Positions 1 to 7,834 of a stretch of DNA of 64,000 nucleotides are shown in pieces. The notes beneath the pieces are model-generated. The model did no database searches, was not told the origin of the DNA, and worked only from the letters and a program-made list of their open reading frames with translations. The stretch comes from Brevibacterium zhoupengii (lineage in GTDB: Bacteria; Actinomycetota; Actinomycetes; Actinomycetales; Brevibacteriaceae), in contig NZ_CP088298.1 of assembly GCF_021117425.1 (NCBI RefSeq), positions 682,001 through 746,000 of the forward strand, in the 5' to 3' direction. The translations under genes were made by a program, and so were the position numbers. Position 1 is the first letter of the stretch. Every line of letters starts with the position of its first letter.

Positions 1-1142
1 TGGGCGTCATCGTCAGTCAGACGGGCCTGATCGAGCGGCTGATCACCATCTTCAACTCGATCTTCGGCAGGCTGCGCGGCGGTGCAGCCTATGTATCCAC
101 AGCAGGCTCAGCGGCAATCGGCCTGGTCGCGGGGTCAACGGCAGGCAACGCTGCGACTGTTGGTGCGGTGACGATTCCGTGGATGAAGGAAAACGGCTGG
201 ACCTCCACTCGGGCTGCCACTCTTGTCGCGGGCAACTCGGGTCTCGGTGTATCTTTGCCGCCGAACTCCACCATGTTCATCGTCCTTGCTGCTATCCCGG
301 CCACGCTCGGCGTCACCGGTGCCGACGTCTACGTCTCGCTCATGGTCGCCGGTGCTTACTGCGTGCTGTACCGGATGATCGTCGTCTGGTACTGGGCTCG
401 CAAGGACGGGCTGAAGCCAGCGAAGGCATCGCACATCCTCTCCTTCGGTAATGCTCTGAAAGATGGTTGGTCCTCCACACTGATCTTCCTCGGGATCCTT
501 ATCCCCGTGGTCCTGACCTTCGGGCCGCTCTTCGATTGGCTCTCCGCCGAGGCACGAATCGGCGAAGGGCCCATGGGAGAGGTCTCCATCATCGTGTGGG
601 TGCCGATCCTGATCTCGATCATCGCGCTCGTTGAAGGACGCCACCGTCTGGCCGGCCGGTGGTCGCAGGTCGGTGATGCACTTCGCAAGGAAGCACCACA
701 GTTCGCCACGGTCGGCATTTCTTTGTTCGCAGCGCTGGCGGCCTCGACCATCATGTCCGAGCTCGGCGTGGGTGAGCAGCTGACCTCGGCGCTGGGTGCC
801 GTCGACCTGCCTGTGCCGCTGCTGGTGCTCATCATCTGCATCGTCGCAGTCATCGTTGCCACCCCGCTGTCCTCAACGGCTACTGCGGCTGCGATTGGTG
901 CTCCGGCGGTCATCGCCATGGATGCGATGGGCATTCCTCCCGTTGTGGCAGTGTGCGCGATGCTGGTGTGCACGTCCACCGAAGGCGCCTCCCCGCCGGT
1001 GGGTGCTCCCATCTATCTGGCTTCGAGCATGGCGAAGGTGGAACCGCGCAAAATGTTCGTTCCGCTCATCGTCTGGTTCGTGGCACCGGTCATCGCCATC
1101 GCCTGGGCTATCGCCATGGGCTTCCTCCCAATTCCAAGTTGA
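1..1142 (+). CDS. TRAP transporter large permease (DctM-like), 5' truncated by window edge
   Basis: The reading frame is open from base 3 with no start, so the N-terminus lies outside the window; about 379 C-terminal residues remain. The protein is almost entirely hydrophobic, with some eight to nine predicted membrane spans and Gly/Ala/Ser/Thr-rich loops (for example GSTAGNAATVGA and LSSTATAAAIGAPAV) typical of the ion-transporter-superfamily fold of TRAP large subunits. In that family this subunit carries an organic acid across the membrane with Na+, using a periplasmic-type binding protein and a small DctQ subunit; neither is visible here and they would lie upstream. It is followed after 30 bases by a small two-span membrane protein and then a convergent GntR regulator, which may control it. 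Substrate unknown. A related multi-span transporter family is possible. Confidence 0.7.
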   Translation, partial: GVIVSQTGLIERLITIFNSIFGRLRGGAAYVSTAGSAAIGLVAGSTAGNAATVGAVTIPWMKENGWTSTRAATLVAGNSGLGVSLPPNSTMFIVLAAIPATLGVTGADVYVSLMVAGAYCVLYRMIVVWYWARKDGLKPAKASHILSFGNALKDGWSSTLIFLGILIPVVLTFGPLFDWLSAEARIGEGPMGEVSIIVWVPILISIIALVEGRHRLAGRWSQVGDALRKEAPQFATVGISLFAALAASTIMSELGVGEQLTSALGAVDLPVPLLVLIICIVAVIVATPLSSTATAAAIGAPAVIAMDAMGIPPVVAVCAMLVCTSTEGASPPVGAPIYLASSMAKVEPRKMFVPLIVWFVAPVIAIAWAIAMGFLPIPS

Positions 1143-1172
1143 CCCACCACTTTCAGATTTGAAGGAGACATC

Positions 1173-1406
1173 ATGAAGAAGGCTGTTCTCGGACTGTTCT
1201 GGTTCTCGCTGGCCGCATTCCTGCTACTCGGAGTGGGAATTGTGGGTGGTCAGCTCATCGGAGTGCTAACCGGCCAAGGAGCAATCGTCGCCGGTGCTGC
1301 GTCCCTGCTCAACTGGCCTGCGTTCTCGCTGGCCACAGTCTGTTCGCTGGCTGCATTCGCGCTGGGCTATTTCCCCTCGGAGAAGCAGCCTGCACATGGG
1401 GAATGA
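1173..1406 (+). CDS. Small two-span membrane protein downstream of the TRAP permease
   Basis: This is a 77-residue protein with two hydrophobic segments (about residues 5-29 and 36-66) and a short charged tail. A good ribosome binding site (GAAGGAG) lies seven bases before the ATG. It starts 30 bases after the permease stop, so it is probably co-transcribed and may be an accessory or stabilising subunit of the transporter. It does not resemble the four-span DctQ small subunit in length. I do not recognise a named family. Confidence 0.6.
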   Translation: MKKAVLGLFWFSLAAFLLLGVGIVGGQLIGVLTGQGAIVAGAASLLNWPAFSLATVCSLAAFALGYFPSEKQPAHGE

Positions 1407-1422
1407 CCGGCCGATGGTGCAC

Positions 1423-1439
1423 GGCACCTGACGGGTGCC
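1423..1439. terminator. Weak hairpin between convergent genes
   Basis: GGCACC (1423-1428) pairs with GGTGCC (1434-1439) across a five-base loop in the 42-base gap between two convergent genes. The stem is only 6 bp and no T-run follows on either strand, so termination is a guess based mainly on position. Confidence 0.25.
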
Positions 1440-1448
1440 CGCTCCCGG

Positions 1449-2195
1449 CTAGCCGCTGCTCGTCTCGCCGAAATACCCTGCGGTCAATTGGTCCCACAGT
1501 GTCGTTGCGTCACGTTCATCACCTGATCGGCTGAGGGCCTGTTGAACCAGCAGTCTTCCGGTGGCCGCGAGGTGCCGATCCATGGCATCTCGCGCCGCTT
1601 TCGTATCTCCGCCGAGGACGGCAACGATGATGGGTTCGTGTTCCTTGGAGATGTCTTCAAGTGTGCGAAGGCCCTGGGACGTCGAGGCCCCGAGCATGCG
1701 GGTGGAGACGCGGAGTTTGTTGACCATTTCGCGGGCCCGGTCCATGCCCGCTGCGTCCAGGATCACTGCGTGCAGATCCTGGTCGCGATCGAAGAAATCC
1801 TTCTCATTGGAGTCCGCGGCGGCAGTGTCCATCGCCTGGCGCAGCTCGGTGATGCGATCAGCCTGATCATCCGTTTTTGACTGGGCGGCCCTTCCCGCGG
1901 CTGGGATCTCTAGGGCTGCACGGATCGAGAAGATCTGAGCGACATCCTCCGGCGTGGTCGGCACCAGCTGGAAGCCACGGTTCTTGGCGAAGCGGATCAC
2001 TCCGATCTCTTCGAGGCGCAGCAGTGCGTCGCGCACAGGGGAGCGAGATATCTCCAATTCATCGGCGAGGCGGTAGACGCTGTACCACTCGCCGGGAGCC
2101 ATGCTTCCCTCGACGATCGAGGTACGGACGTGTTCCATGACTGAGTCGGTCATCGACCCCCGGGCGTTGGGACGATTGTCGGGAGTCGGTAGCAT
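1449..2195 (-). CDS. GntR family transcriptional regulator, FadR/FCD type
   Basis: This 248-residue protein has an N-terminal winged helix-turn-helix (about 15-80; YRLADELEISRSPVRDALLRL is the recognition region of GntR proteins) followed by an all-helical FCD ligand-binding domain (about 90-225). Members of this subfamily respond to organic acids and usually repress nearby uptake or catabolic genes. The convergent TRAP transporter gene is the obvious candidate target. The start at 2195 is supported by AAGGTGG seven bases upstream. That ribosome site overlaps the stop codon of a probably broken small gene just upstream, suggesting the two were one transcript. Confidence 0.88.
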   Translation of the reverse strand: MLPTPDNRPNARGSMTDSVMEHVRTSIVEGSMAPGEWYSVYRLADELEISRSPVRDALLRLEEIGVIRFAKNRGFQLVPTTPEDVAQIFSIRAALEIPAAGRAAQSKTDDQADRITELRQAMDTAAADSNEKDFFDRDQDLHAVILDAAGMDRAREMVNKLRVSTRMLGASTSQGLRTLEDISKEHEPIIVAVLGGDTKAARDAMDRHLAATGRLLVQQALSRSGDERDATTLWDQLTAGYFGETSSG

Positions 2196-2204
2196 GTCAC
2201 CACC

Positions 2205-2430
2205 TTATCGGAGAGAGCTTCGCAATCTGCTTCCCTCGTCAAGCCGACTAACGGCTGAGATGGTGATGGCGAGTTCCTCTGCCAGTTCTTCCACAATCAG
2301 TGGACCGGATCCTTCCAACAGGGAACCGGAGGCGGCGCGACGTACTGCCAACCTTCAAGCTGAGGCCGGTCACCTCTAAATGATCGGCAACATCTCGGAC
2401 TTCGTAGTCTTCTGGAATCGGGGTCGACAT
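2205..2430 (-). pseudogene. Small gene with an apparent frameshift
   Basis: A strong ribosome site (GGAGGT, six-base spacer) precedes an ATG at 2430 that opens MSTPIPEDYEVRDVADHLEV and continues to about GLSLK near base 2362. From there the original frame becomes arginine-rich and stops at 2248, while the next frame reads a sensible sequence (GPLIVEELAEELAITISAVS) to a TAA at 2205-2207. Total length is 226 bases, one more than a multiple of three, consistent with a single-base indel. Joined, the product would be about 74 residues with an acidic helical C-terminus. No family recognised. It could instead be a real short protein ending at 2248, or a sequencing error. Confidence 0.4.
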
Positions 2431-2517
2431 GTTCGCACCTCCATGCCTCAAGTGTAGCGATGAAGCGCATGAGACGGAAGAGCTTCAGGTGATACTTCGC
2501 GGATAGGGAAGCAGTCC

Positions 2518-2844
2518 TTACTTCACCCACGGCTCCTGGCCGTTCTCTGACACGATCGGCTTCCCGTGGTCGAGGTTCCAGGACCCCATGCCGCCTTCGA
2601 CGTTGATGGCGTCGAAGCCGTTGTTGCTCAGCCAGGCCACGGCGCGGTGGGAGCGGCCGCCGGTGCGGCAGATGATGTACATGTCGTCATCGAGGGGGAG
2701 ATCGTCGAGTCTGGTGGGCAGTTCGCCCAGCGGCACGTGCAGTGCGCCGTCGATGTGGCCGGCCTCCCACTCGTCGTCCTCGCGGACGTCGATGATGGCG
2801 GCACCTTCGGGGATCTCTGTCACGGAGACTGATTCTTCATCCAT
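2518..2844 (-). CDS. Single-domain rhodanese-like sulfurtransferase
   Basis: This is a 108-residue single rhodanese domain. Typical features are the AIIDVREDDEWEAGHIDGA segment early in the fold and the active-site loop CRTGGRS with the catalytic cysteine at about residue 59, which carries the persulfide in sulfur-transfer members. It is cytosolic, with no signal peptide. I chose the ATG at 2844 rather than the GTG two codons earlier because ATG is the commoner start; neither has a strong ribosome site. It is transcribed away from the DUF4287 gene. The physiological sulfur acceptor cannot be told from sequence. Confidence 0.9.
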   Translation of the reverse strand: MDEESVSVTEIPEGAAIIDVREDDEWEAGHIDGALHVPLGELPTRLDDLPLDDDMYIICRTGGRSHRAVAWLSNNGFDAINVEGGMGSWNLDHGKPIVSENGQEPWVK

Positions 2845-2998
2845 GCCCACAGTCTAAACACGGACCCCGCGGCCTGCATCCACCCGTAAGTCACCGCCCA
2901 ATGTCTCCTCGCCGTTGCCCTCTTGTGATGTCCCACTCCGCGCTATAGGTTCAACACAGAGCGGCACATCGCAGTGCCCACAACTGAAGGACACTCGC

Positions 2999-3289
2999 AT
3001 GTCATTCCAGGCCTACCTCGACACCATCGAAGAAAAGACCGGACTCACTCCGCGCGAGTTCATCGACAAAGCTAAGTCCCGCGGCTATGACGACCCGTCG
3101 GTGAAGGCAGGAGTCATCCTCGACTGGCTCAAGACCGACTACGAGCTTGGCCGCGGCCACGGCATGGCCCTCGTCCATGTCATCAAGAAGGGTCCGCAGA
3201 TCGACGGTAAGCACGTCGGCACCACAGGCAGCCACAGCGACGAGTCCGATCTCCTCTGGCTCGACGGCAAAGCGACCAAACCTGCCTAG
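2999..3289 (+). CDS. DUF4287 domain protein
   Basis: This 96-residue protein begins SFQAYLDTIEEKTGLTPREF, the characteristic opening of DUF4287 (a small helical domain of unknown function, often seen alone or fused to a DUF5655 transport-like domain). The ATG at 2999 was chosen because AAGGA lies upstream and homology-like sequence begins there; an in-frame ATG at 2915 would add 28 residues of low-quality sequence. It is cytosolic. Its central lysine-rich loop and GHGMALVHVIKKG segment match the family pattern. No function is known. Confidence 0.8.
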   Translation: MSFQAYLDTIEEKTGLTPREFIDKAKSRGYDDPSVKAGVILDWLKTDYELGRGHGMALVHVIKKGPQIDGKHVGTTGSHSDESDLLWLDGKATKPA

Positions 3290-3330
3290 CACTTCCGTCC
3301 AACGCAACCACCGGGGCATAGCATGAAGGC

Positions 3331-4536
3331 ATGGCAAAGACGATCGTCATCATCGGTGCAGGGCTGGCCGGAACCACCGCCGCCCGGGAGCTCAGCGAAC
3401 GCGGTCAGGCGGTCACACTCGTCGATCCGGCCGCGGGGGAGACCAGCGAACGGCCCCCACTGTCGAAGCACCTCTTCGACGACTCCAGGTACCACCTGCC
3501 CTTCCATCTCGAGGCAAGTGACCTCATCACCTTCGTCCGTGACAAGGCCACAGAGATCACCCTCGCCGAGGTGGCCGACCAGTCCCAGCAGGCCGGCACC
3601 GTTCACCTGGCGTCGGGGGAGACCCTGGACTTCACCCACTGCATTCTCGCCACAGGCATGGAGGCGAACCGACCGGAGATCCCCGGATATCCCGATGCCC
3701 TGCCCGTGTACAACCTGACCGAAGCTGAATGGATCCGAAAGTTCGTCGCCGAATCCGATGGACCATTGAACGTCGGAGTACTCGGCTCCGGTTACCTCGG
3801 CATGGAGGTCGCGACTTCGGCGGTCGCTGCCGGACATGAGGCCACCGTCTATCTGCGCGGTGACGAACCACTGCGGAAACAGCTCTCAGCACACGTGCGC
3901 ACGGCACTGTTTGAAAAGCACAAAGACGCCGGTGTGAAGTTCGTGGCCCACACCAGCAGCCCGGACGACATCCCGGCAGATACTCACAACCTGTTCGTCA
4001 CCAGCGTCGGAGCTCGCCCGGCTCTGATTCCCATCGATGGCGTTCGACCCGCCGAGGCGTGGGAGGTGAATGAGAAATTGGCAACATCTCACGCCGGAGT
4101 CTGGGCTGCGGGTGATTGCGCACTCATCACCGACGGAGCCTTCGCCCTCGACCACCCGTGGGCATGTGAGCCCGTGGCTGAGAGCCACGGCAAGTACCTT
4201 GCCGAACTGCTCAGTGCCGACGACGGGGACACCGACGAACCCTGGTCAGATATCCCGTGGCACTGGAGCTTCCAGGGACCGGAAAAAGTCTTCACTGCAG
4301 GCCTGACCAGCCCCGATGCGACAGATACGATCATCAGGCACGACCCCAGCGGGAAGAAATTCCAGGTCTTCCACTTTGATGAATCAGCCCCAGACGCACA
4401 GCTCATCGGAGTCGAGACGCTCAACTGGCCTCCTCTGCAAGCCGCGGCTCGTCGCGTACTAGCGGGTAATAACATTCCGACGAGGGCTCAGATCGAGGAC
4501 CCTGACTTCGACTTCAAGGCTCATAGCCGACTGTGA
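3331..4536 (+). CDS. FAD-dependent NAD(P)H oxidoreductase, ferredoxin/rubredoxin reductase-like
   Basis: This 401-residue protein has the two-dinucleotide fold of pyridine-nucleotide disulfide reductases. An FAD-binding GAGLAGTTAA motif sits at residues 8-17, the second Rossmann motif VLGSGYLGMEV at about 149-159 binds NAD(P)H, and GVWAAGDCAL at about 255-264 is the FAD-contacting GD motif. No redox-active CxxC is present, pointing to the class that passes electrons to a ferredoxin or rubredoxin, or to a non-disulfide oxidase. It starts 41 bases after the DUF4287 gene and ends 70 bases before the first exporter permease. The electron acceptor is unknown. Confidence 0.85.
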   Translation: MAKTIVIIGAGLAGTTAARELSERGQAVTLVDPAAGETSERPPLSKHLFDDSRYHLPFHLEASDLITFVRDKATEITLAEVADQSQQAGTVHLASGETLDFTHCILATGMEANRPEIPGYPDALPVYNLTEAEWIRKFVAESDGPLNVGVLGSGYLGMEVATSAVAAGHEATVYLRGDEPLRKQLSAHVRTALFEKHKDAGVKFVAHTSSPDDIPADTHNLFVTSVGARPALIPIDGVRPAEAWEVNEKLATSHAGVWAAGDCALITDGAFALDHPWACEPVAESHGKYLAELLSADDGDTDEPWSDIPWHWSFQGPEKVFTAGLTSPDATDTIIRHDPSGKKFQVFHFDESAPDAQLIGVETLNWPPLQAAARRVLAGNNIPTRAQIEDPDFDFKAHSRL

Positions 4537-4606
4537 GAATCGGCTACCCTCATCACGTAGACTTCCTGATGTTCGCCCCAGTCGCCGACGAGAGAAACTT
4601 CTGTAC

Positions 4607-5464
4607 ATGGATATGGCTAAGCTAGCTGAGGAGCATGGGCTCGAAAGAGTCGGCGGGCGGCCATCACTGCCCGAGTACATCAAGCAGCTGATCACTCGCA
4701 GCGACTTCACCTTCACTCTGGCCAAGTACAAGATGCAGAGTGAGAACGAACGCAACCGCCTCGGCATGCTCTGGGTGCTGTTGCGTCCAGCGTTCTCAGC
4801 ACTCATCTACGGCACGGTATTCGGCCTCATCATGCAAGGCGCCACCGCGCGCCCGGCCGATTTCGCCCCCTTCGTCGTCATCGGCGTCTTCGTCCTCGAA
4901 TTCTTCAACACCTCGATGAACGGCGGTGCGAAGTCGATCATCACGAACGCATCCCTTGTGCAGTCCTTGCCGTTCCCGCGCATCGTTCTGCCTATTGCAA
5001 CTGTGTTCCAGAATCTGCTCAACTTCATCCCCACCTTCATATTCATGGCCATTCTGGTCATCCTCTTTGGTGCTCGGCCTGACTGGGACTGGTTCCTCTT
5101 CATTCCATTGGTGATCTTGTTCTGGATCTTCAACCAGGGTGTGGCATTCATCTTCGCGCGCGCCACGGTCCACTTCCGTGACCTCTCCCAGGTCACCCCG
5201 TTCATTTCGCGGATGATCTTCTACACATCGGGCGTCTTCTTCGACCTGAAGGTCATGGTCGACAAGATCAATCCAGACCTGCAGCCCTTCGCCGATTGGC
5301 AGCCACTGAACAATGTGCTGTCAATCGCTCGCGGCATCCTCATGAAGGACGGAGTCATTCCCTACGACTACTTCTGGCACCTTGCCATCTGGGCTTTCGG
5401 TATTTTCATCATCGGCTTCGTCTTCTTCTGGCAGGCCGAGGAAAGGTTCGGTCGCGATGAGTGA
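4607..5464 (+). CDS. ABC-2 type polysaccharide/teichoic acid exporter, permease (Wzm/TagG-like)
   Basis: This 285-residue membrane protein has six predicted spans and the ABC-2 permease layout: a cytosolic N-terminal amphipathic stretch, the NERNRLGMLWVLLRP entry motif before span 1, and a C-terminal FFWQAEERFGR tail typical of polysaccharide and teichoic-acid exporters. With the next gene, which it overlaps by 8 bases, it should form the membrane channel that flips a lipid-linked glycopolymer outward. The tail closely resembles that of the second permease in the window (FFWRGEESYGR), so the two systems are paralogous. The ATG at 4607 has no strong ribosome site; an ATG two codons later is equally possible. 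Confidence 0.9.
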   Translation: MDMAKLAEEHGLERVGGRPSLPEYIKQLITRSDFTFTLAKYKMQSENERNRLGMLWVLLRPAFSALIYGTVFGLIMQGATARPADFAPFVVIGVFVLEFFNTSMNGGAKSIITNASLVQSLPFPRIVLPIATVFQNLLNFIPTFIFMAILVILFGARPDWDWFLFIPLVILFWIFNQGVAFIFARATVHFRDLSQVTPFISRMIFYTSGVFFDLKVMVDKINPDLQPFADWQPLNNVLSIARGILMKDGVIPYDYFWHLAIWAFGIFIIGFVFFWQAEERFGRDE

Positions 5465-6260
5465 GACGGAAGAACCGGAAACTTTCGACACAGGCAGTAT
5501 GCCCGACGTGACGAGGAACAACCCGCCCGTCGTGGTCTGCGACAACGTCCACGTCCGTTACAAGACCTTGGCTACGGGCAAGAAGCTCAAGCTCGGCAGC
5601 AAAGACGTGATGACGAAGCGGCGCGGTCTCCGAGAGGTTCATGCCCTCAAAGGCGTCAGCTTCGTCGCCCACAAAAACGAATCCATCGGAATCATCGGCA
5701 GCAACGGCTCCGGAAAATCCACCCTCATGCGGTCGATCACGGGCCTGACACCCACCTCGGAGGGTGCGATCTACGCGACCTCGAGGCCGAACCTCCTCGG
5801 CGTCGGCGCAGCGTTGATTCCCGACCTCTCCGGTGCGCGCAACATCGTTCTCGGCTCCCTGGCTCTCGGGCTCACCCGCGCCGAGGTGGAGGAGAGGTTC
5901 GACGATATCGTCGAGTTCACCGGACTGAGCGATTTCATCGATCTGCCGATGCGAACGTATTCCTCGGGCATGTCCCAGAGGCTGAAGTTCGCCATCGCGA
6001 CCTCTGTCCAGCACGAGATCCTCATCGTCGATGAGGCGCTCAACGTCGGTGACAAGAAGTTCCGTGACCGGTCCGAGGGCCGAATCCGTGCGATCCGAGA
6101 GAACGCCGGTACGGTCTTCCTCGTCTCGCACTCGATGCGCACGATCAGAGACACCTGCAACCGTGCGCTGTGGATCGAGCAGGGTGTCCTGCGCGCAGAC
6201 GGACCGGCTCTCGAGGTCATCAGGGAATACCAGGCGTTCACAAAGGCGCAGAAGGACTGA
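5457..6260 (+). CDS. ABC polysaccharide/teichoic acid exporter, ATP-binding protein (Wzt/TagH-like)
   Basis: This 267-residue ATPase has Walker A GSNGSGKST (81-89), ABC signature YSSGM (168-172), Walker B ILIVDEAL (188-195) and an H-loop histidine in LVSHS (about 225). The 40-residue segment before the first strand and the insertion before VHALKGVSF are usual for Wzt/TagH-type subunits. It ends right after the ATPase core, so it lacks the C-terminal carbohydrate-recognition domain found in Wzt proteins that read a chain-end cap. The ATG at 5457 overlaps the permease gene by 8 bases (translational coupling) and is preceded by GAAAGG. Confidence 0.92.
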   Translation: MSETEEPETFDTGSMPDVTRNNPPVVVCDNVHVRYKTLATGKKLKLGSKDVMTKRRGLREVHALKGVSFVAHKNESIGIIGSNGSGKSTLMRSITGLTPTSEGAIYATSRPNLLGVGAALIPDLSGARNIVLGSLALGLTRAEVEERFDDIVEFTGLSDFIDLPMRTYSSGMSQRLKFAIATSVQHEILIVDEALNVGDKKFRDRSEGRIRAIRENAGTVFLVSHSMRTIRDTCNRALWIEQGVLRADGPALEVIREYQAFTKAQKD

Positions 6261-6274
6261 CTTTAGTGTGAATG

Positions 6275-6313
6275 CAGGTGGGCGCCCGGTTCCTTGAACC
6301 GGGCGCCCACCTG
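6275..6313. terminator. Strong bidirectional terminator hairpin
   Basis: An 18-bp perfect stem (6275-6292 with 6296-6313) closes on a three-base CTT loop, exactly in the 76-base gap between the convergent ends of the exporter ATPase and wecC. The stem is GC-rich and loosely followed by T-rich sequence on the plus strand. It should stop transcription from both sides. Confidence 0.85.
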
Positions 6314-6336
6314 TATCTATTGCGCAGTTGCACCCC

Positions 6337-7596
6337 TCAGCTCCACACACCCCGAGTGTCATGCACGATCATCTGTGCCAACAACGTCCGGTCCAGGCGG
6401 ACGAACTCGTTGTGATCGACGAGCAGCAGCACGATGTCGGCGGCGCGGACGGCCTCGTTCATCTCCGTCAACGTGACGTTTTCTCTCGCGTCCAGCTCGG
6501 ACGGCAGTTCCTCGATATTGGGTTCAACTGCCATGATGTTCGCCTGCGGAAGTTCGTCTGCCAGCCGTCCCACGATCTGCCGGGCAGGACTCTCACGTAG
6601 GTCGTCGATGTTGGGCTTGAAGGCCAGCCCGAGCGCTGCGATCTGTACATCGTTGATGCGCTTGGCCTGGGGGAGGAGCTTGTCGAGGACGAACCCCGGC
6701 TTCGCATCATTGACTTCGCGAGCGGTCCTAGTCAATGAAGAACGCTCCGGATCGGTTGCCACGATGAACCACGGGTCGACGGCGATGCAGTGACCACCGA
6801 CTCCGGGCCCCGGCTGCAGGATGTTCACGCGCGGGTGGTGGTTGGCGAGACGAATGAGTTCCCAGACGTTGATGTCGAGGCCATCGGAAATCATCGACAG
6901 CTCATTCGCAAAGGCGATGTTGACGTCGCGGTAGGCGTTCTCTGTCAGCTTCGCCATCTCGGCCGTGCGAGCATCGGTCATGAGGAACTCGCCCTCACAG
7001 AAAAGCTCGTAGAGTTCACGCGCTCGCTCGCCAGCTTCACCGTTGAGGGTGCCGACGATGCGGTCATTGGTGCGCAGCTCGATCATGATGCGGCCTGGGA
7101 GGACGCGTTCAGGGCAGTGGGCGAAGTAGATCGAATGCGCGCTGCCGGGCTTGAGCGTGAGGTCCGGACGAGCGGCGAGGACCGTCTCGGCGAGGAACTC
7201 GGTTGCACCGGGAGGCGAGGTCGATTCGAGGATGATGAGCTCATTGCCTTCGAGCAGCGGTGCGATCTGCTTGCCCGCTGTCTCGATGTAGGACAGATCC
7301 GGCTTCTTACCATCGGTGAACGGCGTCGGGACGGCGACGATGTAGTTGTCCGCGTGCGGAGTCTCGGTGGTCGCCTGGAGGTATCCCTGGGAGACGACGC
7401 CGGCAACAGTTGTCGCCATATCGGGCTCGACGAATGGCACCTGGCCGGCGTTGATGACGTCGACGGCATTCTGGTTGATATCCACCCCCACAACATCCGC
7501 ACCGGAGCTGGCGAGGACCGCGGCAGTCGGCAGACCGATGTAGCCGAGCCCGATCACTGCGACCGAGGGGCGGTTATTGAGAGCGATGGCGTTCAT
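6337..7596 (-). CDS. wecC: UDP-N-acetyl-D-mannosamine dehydrogenase (WecC-type UDP-sugar 6-dehydrogenase)
   Basis: This 419-residue protein oxidises the C6 of a UDP-HexNAc to the uronic acid, using two NAD+. The N-terminal NAD motif is VIGLGYIGLP (14-23), the substrate region contains AHCPERVLPG (159-168), and the catalytic cysteine is C270 in GVGGHCIAVDP. The pattern fits UDP-ManNAc/UDP-GlcNAc dehydrogenases rather than UDP-glucose dehydrogenase. I use the ATG at 7596 because GGAG lies nine bases upstream and the NAD motif starts right after; longer frames give a non-homologous leader. It is divergent from wecB, the epimerase that makes UDP-ManNAc, so together they would supply UDP-ManNAcA. 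Confidence 0.9.
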   Translation of the reverse strand: MNAIALNNRPSVAVIGLGYIGLPTAAVLASSGADVVGVDINQNAVDVINAGQVPFVEPDMATTVAGVVSQGYLQATTETPHADNYIVAVPTPFTDGKKPDLSYIETAGKQIAPLLEGNELIILESTSPPGATEFLAETVLAARPDLTLKPGSAHSIYFAHCPERVLPGRIMIELRTNDRIVGTLNGEAGERARELYELFCEGEFLMTDARTAEMAKLTENAYRDVNIAFANELSMISDGLDINVWELIRLANHHPRVNILQPGPGVGGHCIAVDPWFIVATDPERSSLTRTAREVNDAKPGFVLDKLLPQAKRINDVQIAALGLAFKPNIDDLRESPARQIVGRLADELPQANIMAVEPNIEELPSELDARENVTLTEMNEAVRAADIVLLLVDHNEFVRLDRTLLAQMIVHDTRGVWS

Positions 7597-7834
7597 GGAT
7601 GGTGCTCCAAACTGTTGCTGAACAGATTCTGATGCTACCCGAATCGCAGAATGGGCAACTACATCAGAATGGTCGACGGAAAGGCACTTAGTGTGGCGAT
7701 CCGGACAATAGTGAGTGAACGAGCGGCGAAGGGTCGATAATCGGTGCACGATTGTGCCGCAAACGTGATGGGATAATGGGGATGATTCGTCCGCGTTCTA
7801 TGCGGTGCCCCAGTTCTCTTGACCAGGAGTGCTT
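7597..7834. promoter_or_regulatory. Divergent promoter region between wecC and wecB
   Basis: This 238-base spacer separates two divergently transcribed UDP-ManNAcA precursor genes, so it must contain promoters for both. A GATAAT at 7771-7776 is a plausible -10 box for wecB, about 60 bases before its TTG start, but the nearest -35-like TTGTGC (7751-7756) is only 14 bases away, so the assignment is weak. Confidence 0.4.

Noticed and set aside
5409-6362. A 317-codon minus-strand frame opposite the exporter ATPase
   Set aside because: The plus strand has complete Walker, signature and H-loop motifs, and the minus frame crosses a strong terminator hairpin.
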